From Mytilus californianus (taxonomy: Eukaryota; Mollusca; Bivalvia; Mytilida; Mytilidae): a stretch of 64,000 nucleotides of DNA. Position 1 is the stretch's first letter. Every line of letters begins with the position of its first letter. Shown one piece after another: positions 1 through 15,204 of this stretch. Where the stretch lies: the NCBI RefSeq assembly GCF_021869535.1, contig NW_026262701.1, forward strand, positions 7,579,501-7,643,500, read 5' to 3'. The position numbers and the translations under genes were made by a program. The notes under the pieces are model-generated. The model was not told the origin of the DNA, ran no database searches, and saw nothing but the letters and a program-made list of their open reading frames with translations.

Positions 1-545
1 GCTTATTTTTGGCCCCTTTTTGGCCCCCAATTCCTAAACGTTTCGGGCAATTACCCCCAAACTCAATTCCAGCTTTCCCTTTGTGATATGGAACCTTGTA
101 GTACAATTTCAGAAATATCCAAACACTTACACACAAGTTATTGTCATGAAACTAGAAAAATGCTTGTTTTTTGCCCCTTTTTTGGCCCCTAATTCCTAAA
201 ATTTTGAGGCAATTACCCCCAAAATCAATTACAGCCTTCCCTTTGTGATATGGAACCTTGTGGTACAATGTCAGAGAGATCCATACACTTACACACAAGT
301 TATTGTCTGGAAGTTACAAAAATGCTTATTTTTGGCCCCTAATTCCTTAACTATTGGTACCATAACCCCCAAAATCAATCCCCACCTTCCTTTCGTGGTA
401 TTGAACCTTATGGTAAAATTTCATGGAGATCCATTCACTTAAACTAAAGTTAGAGTGCGAAAACCAATGTGTCTTCGGACGACGCCAGACGACGTCATAC
501 CAATATACGACCAAAAAATTTTCAATTTTTGCGGTCGTATAAAAA
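1..545 (+). mobile_element. Family B tandem-core element, 3' part
   Basis: Three diverged ~160-bp units (GGCAATTACCCCCAAA ... GATCCATACACTTACAC ... ACTAGAAAAATGC) followed by a GACGACG-type tract and the 3' end TTTGCGGTCGTATAAAAA. Its 5' module is off the edge. Inside SF3B3 intron 21. Confidence 0.7.
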
Positions 546-688
546 TAAAATAACATTCAGCCAATCTATATATTTCATCAAGAATTGCATAGTATATTAG
601 GATTACAAGCAATACACAAACAATGTGATTTTTTTCTCAAGGATAATTGAAAAGTTTAATTGTTTAAATGATGTGTAATTTGACATAC

Positions 689-971
689 CTTATTTTCGCA
701 TTTCCTGAGCATCTTTTTCTTGCCAAGATCATAAATTCTTAAAAATTTGCCCACACCAATAAGACATCTTCCTTGGAATGAAGCAATTGCTGCTGGCACT
801 TCTTCCACTTCTGTTTTATGTAAGAATTCTAATTTTTCTCCATTGTCTTTTAACTGGTAGGCATAGATATAACCCGCTGTCAGGGACCTAGGCTGTAGAA
901 CAAGATCTCTGGCCACACCCACTAATATAAATTGATCATCTCCACGACTGGCAAACTTCAGTAGTGATATA
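689..971 (-). CDS. SF3B3: SF3B3 coding exon 21 (last one inside the window)
   Basis: Residues 890-984: [39 protein letters not shown], then LRKCENK. Acceptor CTTACAG, donor AAG|GTATGT, phase 0. The next family residues (from the IANYISG region) are not in 1-688, so at least one more exon lies off the edge. Confidence 0.95.
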
Positions 972-3900
972 CTGTAAGTATAAAGAACTGTCAGTAATGA
1001 TGTTGATAAATTTCTGTACATTTTCAAACGAAATTTACAAAGAAGAAAGATTACTTTTTCTGTGTATTGATGTTTCTTTTGCCTTTATTTTGACAACTTA
1101 TTTTTCAAATGTGGATGATTGATTGGGTGTAATGCCACTTTTAGCACTCTTGGCTATATCACGGTGACCAGTTTTAATATGCATGTACAATGCTAGAAAT
1201 GTAAGAACACTAAAATTCAAACTGCTCATTGAAGACCCTGCTTTGAACTTTAGTTGTTTCATTTTCTTCTTAATATTTTGAATATTGTCTCATATATGTA
1301 TCTTTTCATTTTTTATACTTAAAAAAGATAAGATTGTTAATTATTTACATAGTGTTGTATTCATGATATGTACATACCTATGAGCAGCTTCATTTTGTTC
1401 AAGTGATATTTTATCCAGTGTCTGACCACTGATAGGATTGATGATACGAATGACCGACGCCCACATGCCAGATCCTGCCTTAGGTGCACCAAATATACTC
1501 TCTGGTAATTCTTCATTTAAGAACTGTGCAGCCATCTCTGCTGCCATTTCCCTCTGTTCTTCCGTCACAGATTCTACCATTTCCTAAAGCATAAGCAATT
1601 AAATGCTTGTTATGAACAAGTCAAGAAAAAATAAAGTAAACAATTCTAAACATAATATTCTATCATTTCTTACCAACAATCATCTAAATATTTAATCTAC
1701 TGTACTATTCTTTATTTCGGACCTGAAAAACTATAATAAAACTCTCAAAGTTGAAATATGTGTGAGATCATGCATAGATAAAATTATTTAGACCATTTTT
1801 GAATAAGGTTACATGTGTCTCTTCTACATAAAATGTTGCCCCAAAATGAGTTAGATCTGGCTCAGACTTCACACACCTTAACAAAATTACTAATATTGAC
1901 ATAGTATTTAACATTTAAAATGTTTTCAATGGTAAAAATACAAAATAAAAACAAGACCCATATTTTGTTTTCTGCAACTTTCTTTTTTTGCAAGTGAGAC
2001 TAAAAGAATATAAAAATACTCAGCACTTTCAGAAAGAATCAAAGAACTATGACAAAAATAATAAATATCAAATTTTTATGAATTGTTCATTGTTTCTTGG
2101 AATTCTCTTAGAGGAAAGCTTTAACGCATTCCACTTAAGCTTATAAGGTCAACTTGAACTTACCTCAGCCATTTGTTGTTTTCTTTCCATCTTTGTAGCA
2201 TCAGTGTAAGCATTATGATCAGTTTCTATTAGGACAAGATTGTTAGAATCCGGGTGTATCACAAATTTTCTTGGAGTAAATTGTACTGGATGTGACACCT
2301 GGTTAAACACTGCTCCAAGTTTCTCCAAGGCTAAAATCCTGTACAAATAAAACAAATATTCATCACATCTCTCTATAAGCTCATAATACATAAATGCTCA
2401 AGATATTTGTTCAATAGAATGCAATATTATAGAAAGATCACCTAGATTGCCTGTTAAGGCTTGTACCTAAACTAAAATCTCTACAAACATTATCTTCAAT
2501 TATAAAACAATTTCCCCAATTAGTTACAAAAATAAATGGGGAATGTGTCCATGGGACACAGATAATGCCCCCGCATGCATATAACGTTATAAAGGGACAT
2601 AACTCAAGAACTGTAAAAGTGACGCTACCCAAATTTTTACTTGATCTGAGTTTTGTGGTAATAAGTATTGTGTATAAGTTTCATAACATTTGGTTGAGGC
2701 AAAATGAAGTTAAAGAACGGAAACGAAAAATTCAGCAATTTTTCCATTTGTAAAGAGGCATAACTCTAGAACGGTAAAAGTGACGCCACCAAAATTCAAA
2801 CTTGATCTGTGTTTTGTGGTAATAAGCATTGTGTATAAGTTTCAAAACATTTGGTTAAGGCAAACTAAAGTTAGAGAACAGAAACGAAAAATTCAACAAT
2901 TTTTCCATCTGTAAAGAGGCATAACTCTAGAACGGTAAAAGTGACACCACCAAAATTCAAACATGATCTGTGTTTTGTGGTAATAAGCATTGTGTATAAG
3001 TTTCATAACATTTGGTTGAGGCAAACTGAAGTTAGAGAACGGAAACGAAAAATTAAGCAATTTTTCCATTTGTAAAGGGGTATAACTCTAGAACGGTAAA
3101 AGTGACGCCACCTAATTTCAAACTTGACCTGTGTTTTGTGTTAATAAGCATTCTGTATAAGTTTCATAACATTTGGTTGAGGCAAACTAAAGTTAGAGAA
3201 TGGAAACCAATTTTGGGATGTACGGACGGACGGATGTACAGACGGACAAGGGTAAAACTTAATGCCCCCCTCCACTACGGCGGGGGCATAAAAATTTTCT
3301 ACTTAATATTTTTATAAAGCTTTTCAGCTTCCATAAAAAATTTATAGTCATGTGCTACTACATATACTTTAAACAAGAAATCATTAAGTTTTTCTATGCA
3401 GAACTTTTCTTTCTTACAAAATTCAAAATCTCTTCTAATTAAAATGTTCTTTTTGATTAAATAAATATGACCTACCTAAGCGTGTTTGTAGAGATAGCTA
3501 CAATGCCTTCTGGACACTGTTCAGAGGCAAATCCTGATGCATACTCCAGAGATTCGTATGACAATGGTGTAAGATGAAATCTGTTCTGATAGGTATAACT
3601 AAGCCAGGATCTACTTGACATAGCTAACACCTGTAAAATATGGTTAACAAATTTACTACTTTACTGATCGTCTTAAACAGAAATAGATTTTTTGCTTATT
3701 TTTTAATGCCTTTCAGTCAGAAAATTTAAAGTTATGCTTTTAATATTATGTTAACATCTATGTGATTTTTACTTTGACTTTCCTTTAATAAATTTTTTTA
3801 TGCATCTGTAATTCCTGGTGGTCAACTACAGAAAATGTATAGAATTAAACAAGATCAACATGAACTTTAAGAAGTTGTTTACACACAATGCAAAGGGCAA

Positions 3901-5620
3901 AGTCGAGTCTTTGAAAGTATTTATGCTCATCACTTCAAAGAGAGTAAATAGTTTAACTACAAAACTACATTTCATATCAAGAAAGATAAAATCTTTCCTT
4001 TTCCACAAATACTCACAGCTTCAGATCCCTGCATTGTAATTCTAAAGAGTTTGACCGGTCTTAATCCTAAATATCTGGTCCTTGTATCAGACAGGTCACC
4101 AGTTACTGTGTCTAATACTGTTCTCAGTAATACACCATTCTGAAAAATTCAAACGTATAAGTTTTAAATAATTTAGTTTTTTGTTTTTAAAATTATCAAA
4201 TGCAATGCAACTAGGCAATTATGTTAATGTAAATTAGAAAAGTTGTCCTGCTAAAAAAAATGGTAACAAGCAGTTACGCCCATCAGCAGCATCGTGATGA
4301 GATCTGAAGAACACTGAATACACACACAAAAAGGCAGAAAATTCTGACATTATGTGTTTTAATATAAAAAGATAGCTGTTACAAATACCTGAAGTCCGAT
4401 ATTGAGGAAGAGACCTCCCACACTTCCAGTCTCTCCTGTTTCCTCTTTAGCTTCAGTACCGCCCATCTCTACAATACACAAAGACTCGGGAGGTTCTGGC
4501 AAAGCCTGCATACTCAATGGCGATAAACAATCCTGTATAGAACACAAAACTAATATTACAGAAATACAGATGATTTTGCTTATGGAATAATTAAAAAATG
4601 GAATGGCTGAACAAAAAGACAATTACTAGGCATATAGAGAAATCCTAATGGACAAATCAAAATTACAATACCCAAGCTGCTGTAAATAGGAATTGAATCA
4701 TCTGTCAATATTTACTCACTGACTGCTTCTATTTTATTGATTTTCAGAGTAAGGAAGAATACATATCGTTTAATAATATACATACAAATCAAAATTTCTT
4801 CATAAAGTTATGTTTTTTAATACTACTTATCAGCCAACAATTACAGAAACATATCCTAATACCATAAAACTTACAGCAGGGTCTAATGAAACAATCCTGA
4901 CAGTATTGTCTGACAGACCAACAGCCAGGAATCTACATCTCTGTTCACCTGTAGGGACACGTCCCAGAGCCATACATACAACATCTGAGGACATCTCTTT
5001 CCTCTCTGTATATTCATTAAGCTGTCCTGTCTAGAATAATAAAACCTTACATTTACTTCATATCAAAACATGCTTGATATAGATACATGTATATCACAAC
5101 CAAATACTTGAATCTGTCAGAACTGAAACTTGACATTTATCAGAGAGTGAGGAAAAAAAGTAAAATTATACTTCCCCTTGTTTGGATATGTATAAGCAAT
5201 CTCCACTTGACTAAAAATGGAAAATTATATGAAACTCTATATGCATATGAAAAGCCTATTGTGTACAATTCAGGATTGATTACTTACTGGGTCCATTTCA
5301 AAGTAGACCAATTCACCACCTGTCAGAGCTATGACGACTTGTCTCTGATTGACAGCACACTTAACAATATTCTTCTTCCCAGGTGTCTTCCATTCATTTA
5401 CACGCTTGTCCGACCTAATATGACGAATTCCATCTGGATAAATCTGTTCAAAAATCCAAAAAGAAATGGAATATATATAATGAGTGGTCTTGTGGTCTAT
5501 CATTTACTCTATTTTGAATCTAACATAAAAATGTCATAAAATGATAATGTGTATATATATATATCTATAAAGTGCCTAGAAAATCCACCTTACAATGTTA
5601 GAGCAGATTTGATTCTTTAC

Positions 5621-5659
<39 letters not shown>

Positions 5660-8600
5660 GATTTGTGATACAAAGTTCACATACAACTTTTAAGGTGTAC
5701 AGAGTGGCCACTAAAAGTTTACAATATAAATACGGACAATATTTATTCACGAATATGATATAAAGGAATTTTTAATAACAGGGGCCTATGTGGATCAAAT
5801 TAAAACCTATAAAACAAGAATGTGTCCAAAGTACATGGATGCCCCACTCGCACTATCATTTTCTTTGTTCAGTGGACAGTGAAATTGGGGTCAAAACTCT
5901 AATTTGGCATTAAAATTAGAAAGATCATATCATAGGGAACATGTGAACTAAGTTTCAAGTTGATTGAACTAACTTCTTCAAAAACTACCTTGACCAAAAA
6001 CTTTAACCTGAAGCGGGACAGACGGACGAACAGACCGAAAAACATAATGCCCATAAATGGGGCATAAAAATGTTCATTTGTTTTCTTGTTTTGTTGGGTT
6101 ACTGCTGCACTATTATTATTATTGTTTTTTATTTTTTTTTAATCAATTTTACATGTCTATTCCTTTTTAGTTTTCAATTAAAGAACCTTAGTGAGCGCGC
6201 TCACATACCCCACGTCCCCACATTGTCACTGGAGAAATAAAATAACTGTAAGAAAAAAAAATTGTATAAGAAAATAAAATTGAATCATAATTTCCTGTCG
6301 ATATGCACATCTACATAGTATGTCCTTATTATCTACAAAGTTTCATGAAATTCTGTTGTGTGGTTTCAGCGGAGTTGCGATGACAAAATGTTGCAGTGGT
6401 ATAATGAAGCAAATAAGTTCAAAGGGGCGTAACTCTTAGAAAAAAAATTGAATCGTAATTTCCTGTCGATATGCACATCTACGTAGCATGTCCTTATTAT
6501 ATGAAAAGGTTTCATGAAATTCTATTGTGTGGTTTGAGAGGAGTTGCGATGACAAAAGGTTGCAGTAGTATATTGGGCAAATAAGTTCAATGGGGCGTAA
6601 CTCCTGGAAAAAAATTGAATCGTAATTTCCTGTCGTTATGCACATCTACGTAGTATGTCCTTATTATCTACAAAGTTTCATGAAATTTTGTTGTGTGGTT
6701 TCAGAGGAGTTGAGATGACAAACTGTTGCAGTAGTACATTAAAGTAAATAAGTTCAAAGGGGCGTAACTCCTAGAAAAAAATTTGAATCATAATTTCCTG
6801 TAGATATGCACATCTACGTAGTATGTCCTTATTATCTACAAAGTTTCATGAAATTCTGTTGTGTGGTTTCAGAGGAGTTGCGATGACAAACTGTTGCAGA
6901 GGTATATTGAAGCAAATAAGTTCAAAGGGGCGTAACTCCTTGAACAAAAATTGAATCGTAATTTCCTGTCGATATGCACATCTAGGTAGTATGTCCTTAT
7001 TATCTGAAAAGGTTTCATGAAATTCTATTGTGTGGTTTGAGAGGAGTTGCGATGACAAAAGGTTGCAGTAGTATATTGGGCAAATAAGTTCAAAGGGGCG
7101 TAACTCATGGAAAATCAAAGCGCGAAAGCGCTGTAAAGGCAGTTAATTACAGGTTGTGTGTATTTTTAGTCCAGTTATATCTTTATCTTGCATAGTACAT
7201 TGTACTTATCAGAGGTGGCTTTCAGTATTTAAGATTTAGAGTTCTCTAATGATATTGAAAAAGTTTTATGAATGTCATATTCTGAGCACTATATGAAGGC
7301 GATTGTTCTCACTTGTTTATGAACTAGTGCATTATGTCCAGTTTGTACCTTTTTTATCTATGTTTATAGTCAAATACTGTTTAAAATAGTTTGGCATTTT
7401 CTTTTTAGTAATAAGTAAATGTTATCAACTGTATTTTATTCAACTTTGCAAATGTGGTTTGTGACTGGTAAGTACAATGTATGGATGATAGTTGTTTCAT
7501 TGGAAATCATAACACATCTCCTTATTTATATAATGATCTATATTCAACGACCTCAGGTACAAAAAATATGTATGTAACTAAACTATGATGGGAAACCTTT
7601 GACTTCTTTCTTTTATATAACTTTTGATTTGGTACCATAGAACTATGTAGAATAAATGTACATTGCAACATGTCAACTCTTTCAATGACAATACTTTTTT
7701 TAGAAACTATAACTCCAAGCAAAATTATATTTCCAAGTATAAAGTAATTTATGAATGAAACAAGAGTGCACATGCTGAAATGTCTCGCCTTCTTTACTAA
7801 TCATTGATATTATGTTGATAGTCCTAAATATAAAGCTTTATTACAACTGTCACATAAACTTAACATTAACCAAGTAAACTAAGCATTGATAAAATGAACC
7901 AAGAAAACGAGGTCAAGGTCAGATGAACCATGCTAGGCAGGCATGTACAGCTAACAATTCTTCCATACAACAAATATGGTTGACCTATTGCTTATAGTTT
8001 AAGAAAAACAGACCAAAACACAAAAACTTAAAACTGAGCAACTGACCATGAAAATGAGGTCAAGGTAAAAAAAATAAAATGCTCCGCTGGGGCGCAGCTT
8101 GATACGACCGCAGAGGTCAAACCCTGAACAGTTGGGGCAAGTATGGACACAACATTCAAGCTTGATACAGCACTGAATTTGGATTGTAATTAAATATTTG
8201 ACACAGCATAGGTTTCTGACACAGAATGAAAGTGGTCTAAGAACTTATCATTTTTTAATTTACCTATTCATATATGTGATGGACTGTGAAACTCAGATCA
8301 GGAGATTGGGAAATTTTGGTCAGGAGATTAGGACTCAGATCAGGAGGTTTTTAATCGACATAAATTTTGTCGTAAATCTAGCCGTGTGCTGTAAAAATGG
8401 TCTTTTAAAGTGTGTTTTCTTTAACTTTCCATCCAATTTATTATGTTTATAGTACCCTTGTACTTATAAAGTTTCTCCATCTTTATATTTTACATGTTCA
8501 ATCTAACATTTTTTTTTTTTCAGTATGTTCTTTAAATTTTTTACTTCATATTCTATAAAACATTTATTGCAACCAGAACATTTGTTTAACTATCTGCAAA

Positions 8601-11600
8601 TAGCTTTTGTTTGCATACTCAGAAAATCATTCTAACTGTTATACAAGGGTCATAGTTATTATATAAATTTCAATTTAAGCCTTGAAAGGAAGTATAGAAT
8701 CCTCAAATAATTTTCAAATTATTATTTTTTTATTTGTCCTAAGACATTTAAAATCATTTATTTACCATCCTTTTATGATTATTTGTTCAATTTATATTTT
8801 ATTTATATTCTTTTAAAAATTTTCATTATTAAAAGGAAAGTAACTTAAAACAGGATAAATCAAGGGAAGTAACCCAATAAATACACAGTTTTTGTTACAC
8901 AACGGCAGTTAGCCTGAGGTAAAAAATCGTTGATTACCAGTATGTTTGACACCCAAGCTGACAAGTGAAGCCATATAATTATGCATGTTAATTGATTTAC
9001 AGGTAAAATATAACTTCAGGTAATGTGAGTTACACCAGATGCCTGAGATGATATGTTGGGCAGAAATTTTTCATTCATGAAAAATTTCATACACGGGATT
9101 ATAATTTTCCTCTTCAACCGGAGGTCGGGAGGAGACTCCTGAAAACAGGATTATTGTACTCCTGTCGGGAGGTTCACATGTATGCTATTCAAACAATATC
9201 ATTATTATTTGCTTTTATATATAAATCAGAAATTACCAATTTAAAATGGAAACTTTTAAAGAAAAAAAAGGAAAAAAAAATCCCCCCCCCCAAATTTTTT
9301 GAACCCCCTTATGATTCATCGCCCCCACACTCAATCCCAGCTTTCCCTTTGTGGTATGGTACCTTGCAGTACAATTTTAGAGAGATCCATTCACTTGAAC
9401 ACAAGTTATTGTCTGGAAACTAGAAAAATGCTTGTTTTTTTGTCCCTTTTTGTCCCCTAATTCCTAAACGTTTAGGGCAATTACCCCCAAACTCCAACCC
9501 AGCTTTCCCTTTGTGATATGGAACCTTGCAGTACAATTTCATAAAGATCCATACACTAACACACAAGTTATTGTCCTGAAACTAGAAAAATGCTTGTTTT
9601 TTGCCCCTTTTTGGCCCCTAATTCCCCAAATTTGGAGGAAATTACCCCCAAAAATCAATCCCAGTATTCCCTTTGTGATATGGAATCTTGTGATACAATG
9701 TCAGAGAGATCCATACACTAACACACAAGTTATTGTCATGAAACTAGAAAAATGCTTGTTTTTTGCCCCTTTTTGGCCCCTAATTCCTAAAATTTGGAGG
9801 CAATTACCCCCAAAATCAATCCCAGCATTCCCTTTGTGATATGGAACCTTGTGGTACAATGTCAGAGAGATCCATATACTTACACACAAGTTATGTCTGG
9901 AAGTTACAAAAATGCTTATTTTTGGCCCCTTTTTGGCCCCTAATTCCTTAACTGTTAGTACCATAACCCCCAAAATCAATCCCCACCTTCCTTTTGTGGT
10001 ATTGAACCTTATGGTAAAATTTCATTGAGATCCATTCACTTAAACTAAAGTTAGAGTGCGAAAACTAATGTGTATTCGGACGACGACGACGCCAACGTCA
10101 TACCAATATACGACCACAAAAATTTTTTTGCGGTCGTATAAAAACCTGTGTGACTGACAAATAGATCATAAAATATTTCCATATACCAAATACAGTTGAA
10201 CTATTGCATATAGTATTAGAAAAAAAGACCAAAACTCAAAAACTTAACTTTGACCACTGAACCATGAAAATGAGGTCAAGGTCAGATGACACCTGCCAGC
10301 TAGACATGTACACCTTACAATCATTCCATACACCAAATATAGTAGACCTATTGCATACAGTATAAGAAAAACAGACCAAAACACAAAAACTTAACTATAA
10401 CCACTGAACCATGAAAATGAGGTCAAGGTCAGATGACTCCTGTCAGTTGGACATGTACACCTTACAGTCCTTCCATACACCGAATATACTAGACCTATTG
10501 CTTATAGTATCTGAGATATGGACTTGACCACAAAAACTTAACCTTGTTCACTGATCCATGAAATGAGGTCGAGGTCAAGTGAAAACTGTCTGACGGGCAT
10601 GAGGACCTTGCAAGATACGCACATACCAAATATAGTTATCCTATTACTTATAATAAGAGAGAATTTAACATTACAAAAAATATTAACTTTTTTTTCAAGT
10701 AGTCACTGAACCATGAAAATGAGGTCAAGGACATTGGACATGTGACTGACGGAAACTTCGTAACATTAGGCATCCATATACAAAGTATGAAGCATCCAGA
10801 CCTTCCACCTTCTAAAATATAAAGCTTTTAAGAAGTTAGCCAACGCCGCCGCCGGATCACTATCCCTATGTCAAGCTTTCTGCGACAAAAGTCGCAGGCT
10901 CGACAAAAAGGAGTTCTTAATTAAGAAATAAACTGATTCGCTGAGCGCAGCTGGATACACCCGCAGAGGTCCAACCCTGAACAGTTGGGGCAAAAATGGA
11001 CACAATATTCAAGCTTGATACAGGTCTGAATTTGGATTGTAATTAAATATTTGACATATTATAATTTCTGAATAAATGTAGTCACAGAACTTGAAATCGA
11101 TTATATGAATTGAATTTATATTCAATTAAAGATTTCTTGCTGTTGTGCAATACACTGTGCTGTTGCGCAATACTTAATAAATCTGTTGCCAGACTATAAA
11201 CAAATAAAGTTCAATTTCTTCTCAATGTCATATTTGAAATTTATGAAAATCAATAGGGAGATTACATCAATAGCTATAAATAATTCACCAAAGTTTCATG
11301 CGAACTGCTTAAAGCATTTTTGAGTTGTTGTCAAAAAACTGGAAAATCCCCGCTTTTTTAATGAATAAAACCCCATAACTCAGAAATGTAAAATCTAAAA
11401 TTTATAAAATTCTAAAGGGAGCTTACGGATTGATAATTTAGTCTTAGATGCAAGATTTTTTTTATCAGTTGTAAGTGGCTTTGAACTAGCTGTCAGTAAA
11501 TGCGAGTACTCTCAGATCTGTACTTAGTGTCTTTTTGTTGTTTGGATGTACAACTACCCGGCCTCGTCCACTTGTATTTGTATTTATCCATCTGATGAGT

Positions 11601-14600
11601 TAAGCCTCTTTCAACTGATTTTTATAGTTCATTCTTATATTGTACTGTTACAACACTGTCCCAGGTTAGGGGGTGGGTTGGGATCCCGCTAACATGTTTA
11701 ACCCCGCCACATTCTGTATGTACATGTATGTGCCTGTCCCAAGTCAGGAGCCTGTAATTCAGTGGTTGTCGTTTGTTCATGTGTTGCATATTTGTTATTC
11801 GTTCATTTTTTGTACATAAATTAGGCCGTTAGTTTTCTTGTTTGAATTGTTTTACATTGTCATTTCAGTGCCTTTTATAGCATACTGTGTGGTATGTGCT
11901 TTGCTCATTGTTGAAGGCCGTACTGTGACCTATAGCTGTTAATTTCTGTGTCATTTGGTCTCTTGTGGAGAGTTGTCTCATTGGCAATCATACCACATCT
12001 TTTTTATATTTACATCAACAGATATAAACAATTCACCAAAGTCAAGGTGAGACAACAAAACTTAGTTGTAAGATCTCTGAAATTTTTTACACGGTACAAG
12101 TTTTTCTAATTGTTGGAGATTGCACGGTGACAGTAACACCTGTAACTGCTTTACCCATTTCTTATGCACTTTGGTTCGATAAACTCACTGAATATCATAC
12201 CACATCTCCTTATTTTTATATGCATTACAATTTACATGTGCATGTAATTGTAAATAATATTTATATATATATATATCAGAACAAACTTCATTGCGTCACT
12301 TTTATTTATGCATCCTTTGGCACAATACAAGTTCTAAAATTACACAACATAAAACGACTAAATGTTATTTCAGATGAAAGTTTTGTTTCAGTTCCATTCA
12401 TAGGATTTATTAGAATTTTGTATGTTTTGCCAAGTCCAATAATTAGCTCTATGTGCATGTGTTAATTGGAGACTTTTCTATCCCGTATAAGAGTTTTGGA
12501 ACTAATTCTGTTTCTTTTTTTGAAAAAAGTGAGCAAACAAATCATGCACATTTAAACCTTTGTCTGCCATCACACTGTCACCTGGATCACATAATTGAAC
12601 TATTCTACATCTTTCAACTATTTCACAGTCACTGGTACAACCAACATATGCATTAGAGACATAGTTGACTAAACCACCAGGAGTCGAACATACAAGTATT
12701 TTCAGTGTTTCTGTTTTTATATGATGAAAAGGTTGCCTGAGCTCTAGGAGCTTTAGGTTTTATCACGGGATATTCTGTGCTGTCAATAATAATCCAAGTT
12801 GTAGGAAACTTTAATTTGAAGTTGGATGGCGAAAAATACCTGACTAAACCACTAAATGGCCAAGTGTTAGCCTCACGCCACTGTTTAGACATAAAAACAA
12901 TCCATGTTTACACAATATTCTTAACACTAGTTTCAATCTAGAATCTAGACAGTTCAAAGTTGGTTGTATAATGCCTCAATTTCATCAAAGTCATAAAAAA
13001 ACTGATTTTCAAATTACACCCTATCAATTTGAAAATATATGTATCTCAAACAATGTGCTGCTGGACCAAGTGTGGTCAAAACAAATAAAAATTTAGTATA
13101 CAAGTTACAACTCTAAACCGGTATATAAATGCATGGCTGTATCACGTGTCTTCATTTCAAAATTCTCTGCTGAAAATATAGGCATTGATGGTGTTTGCGT
13201 AATTCCATCTGTGAAGCTCAACATTAGCTCGGCAGTTGGTGGTGGACAGTCATAAATCATGTCTGCAGTATGAATGACTTCTTCAGGAAAACCAACTTTA
13301 CAATCAAAACTTTCCTCTAGATTTCTACTACAATATTCATCAAGTTTAGTTCTTTTTGTTTTCACAGGAAACTGCCCTGATTTTTCTTTTTGCGGACGAT
13401 TCAGTCTCTTGCTTGGTCCAGGAAAATAGGCTGGGAATGGCAGTAGACTTAAGTCTCTGTATGGTGGGTTTGCACCCTGAAAAAGGTTATAAAACATTAG
13501 TTTTTTGATAATTAAATGAACTTTCATTAGCAATGCATACTTTATACTACCTGGCAAAATATTAACTAGATTTATTCATTACAATCTGGATAAAAATATG
13601 TTAGCCTGATTCAATGTTCATCAAAATGTATGTTATGTAAATCCAAAGGACAAACAATGAGAGACGTATGCAACAAACATACATTGTTTGTACCTAAATA
13701 ACTATAATATAGATGAGAGCATGTCAGTGTTTTGTTCCTGTTAACATTGTCATTGACATTTTTCAAGAAAGTCTATGAGGCATAGCTTATGCATTCCTGT
13801 CATTACTACATTAGCATAATTACTGCTAAAATAATTCTCAGTATGATATACCTCTTGTAAGAAATCATTATAAGTGTAGCAAGCACCAAAAAATCTCAAA
13901 CAGATCACATTGAATCGTAATCCAAAAAATTATGACGTCTTGAATTAACCACCCCTTTTATTCTAAAACGATAATTGCGGTTGTAAACAGACTTTGGTTA
14001 TTTCGCATGGCGATTACATATATAACTATATATTTTAAAAAGAAAATAGAGTTTTACCATGAATAGTTTCCTGCACGTAGTCTTTTTCAGTAAAATGTGC
14101 CTTGCAAACAACAGCTGATTGAGATGGACTCCACGATTTCACCGTGTTCTCGTCCAATCTGCGTATGGGCCATGGCGTTGATCCAACTTTTCCTTCTTTT
14201 TAAGTCATTTGGAAATGCATGTCCTCCTCTTAAATGACATCCAGGTACACAACAACAAGTACTTGGCATCGTTAATTAAAAATGCAACTGTAATAGTTGC
14301 ACAGTGCAGAAACCGGAAGTTGAAGAACAGGATCGGCTACCACGGCGCCACCTATTCAGGAACGATAATTTGCTACTTTATATAACTGCGAAATAACAAT
14401 AACGTTAGACGGGTTCGCGTCCATAACCAGAAATGCGCTTTAAATTGTATAATATAATTCATGTTCAGTCGCGTTAATTATTATATCAACGACTGAAATG
14501 ATTTATAAACATCTAAATTGCAGATAACACTCGAAATTAACCCGACCTCTTTCCACACGGAATTCAAATAATTCTAGTTTGTCAATCGGTTGACTGCTTA

Positions 14601-15147
14601 TAATGTAAAATACAAATATATCAAAAGTTTTTAAAACTAACAAAACACAATGATCGTTTCTCTATTTCCCAATGTAAATGAAATGAAACAAAAAACATTT
14701 TATATCACAATAAGAAGAGGAGAGAATCAACATTTTCCGGATCTTCTTGGAGCCTAATGACCCCCCACGTAGATAAGTTGGATATCGCGGAAAGAAAGAT
14801 TAACACGGCACATAGAAAGGCATTAAAGCACTGCCTTTAAAAAATTGAATCATAATTTCCTGTCGATATGCACATCTACATAGTATGTCCTTATTATCTA
14901 CAAAGTTTCATGAAATTTTGTTGTGTGGTTTCAGAGGAGTTGAGATGACAAACTGTTACAGTAGTACATTAAAGTAAATAAGTTCAAAGGGGCGTAACTC
15001 CTAGAAAAAAAATTGAATCATAATTTCCTGTCGATATGCACAACTACATAGTATGTCCTTATTATCTAAAAAGGTTTCGTGAAATTCTGTTGTGTGGTTT
15101 GAGAGGAGTTGCGATGACAAGAAACAGGACTGAAGGACGGACGGACA

Positions 15148-15204
<57 letters not shown>

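Larger units (their letters stand above)
7116..14843 (-). mobile_element. THAP-DDE transposon copy 1 with nested insertions
   Basis: Inserted in family C, apparently with a 2-bp AT duplication (7114-7115, 14844-14845). Left end CAAAGCGCGAAAGCGCTG followed by TAAAGGCAGT; the inverse of TAAAGGCAGT is also near the right end (about 14829-14838). Same ends as copy 2 at 23715-29711. Carries a degenerate transposase (12306-14269) and nested elements, making it 7.7 kb. The two copies share long, highly similar segments (e.g. 10910-14843 with 26005-29711). Confidence 0.7.

Noticed and set aside
12127..12465. Plus-strand frame of 112 codons, with a shorter parallel at 27304
   Set aside because: It is the antisense shadow of the C-terminal part of the THAP-DDE transposase, which reads on the minus strand.
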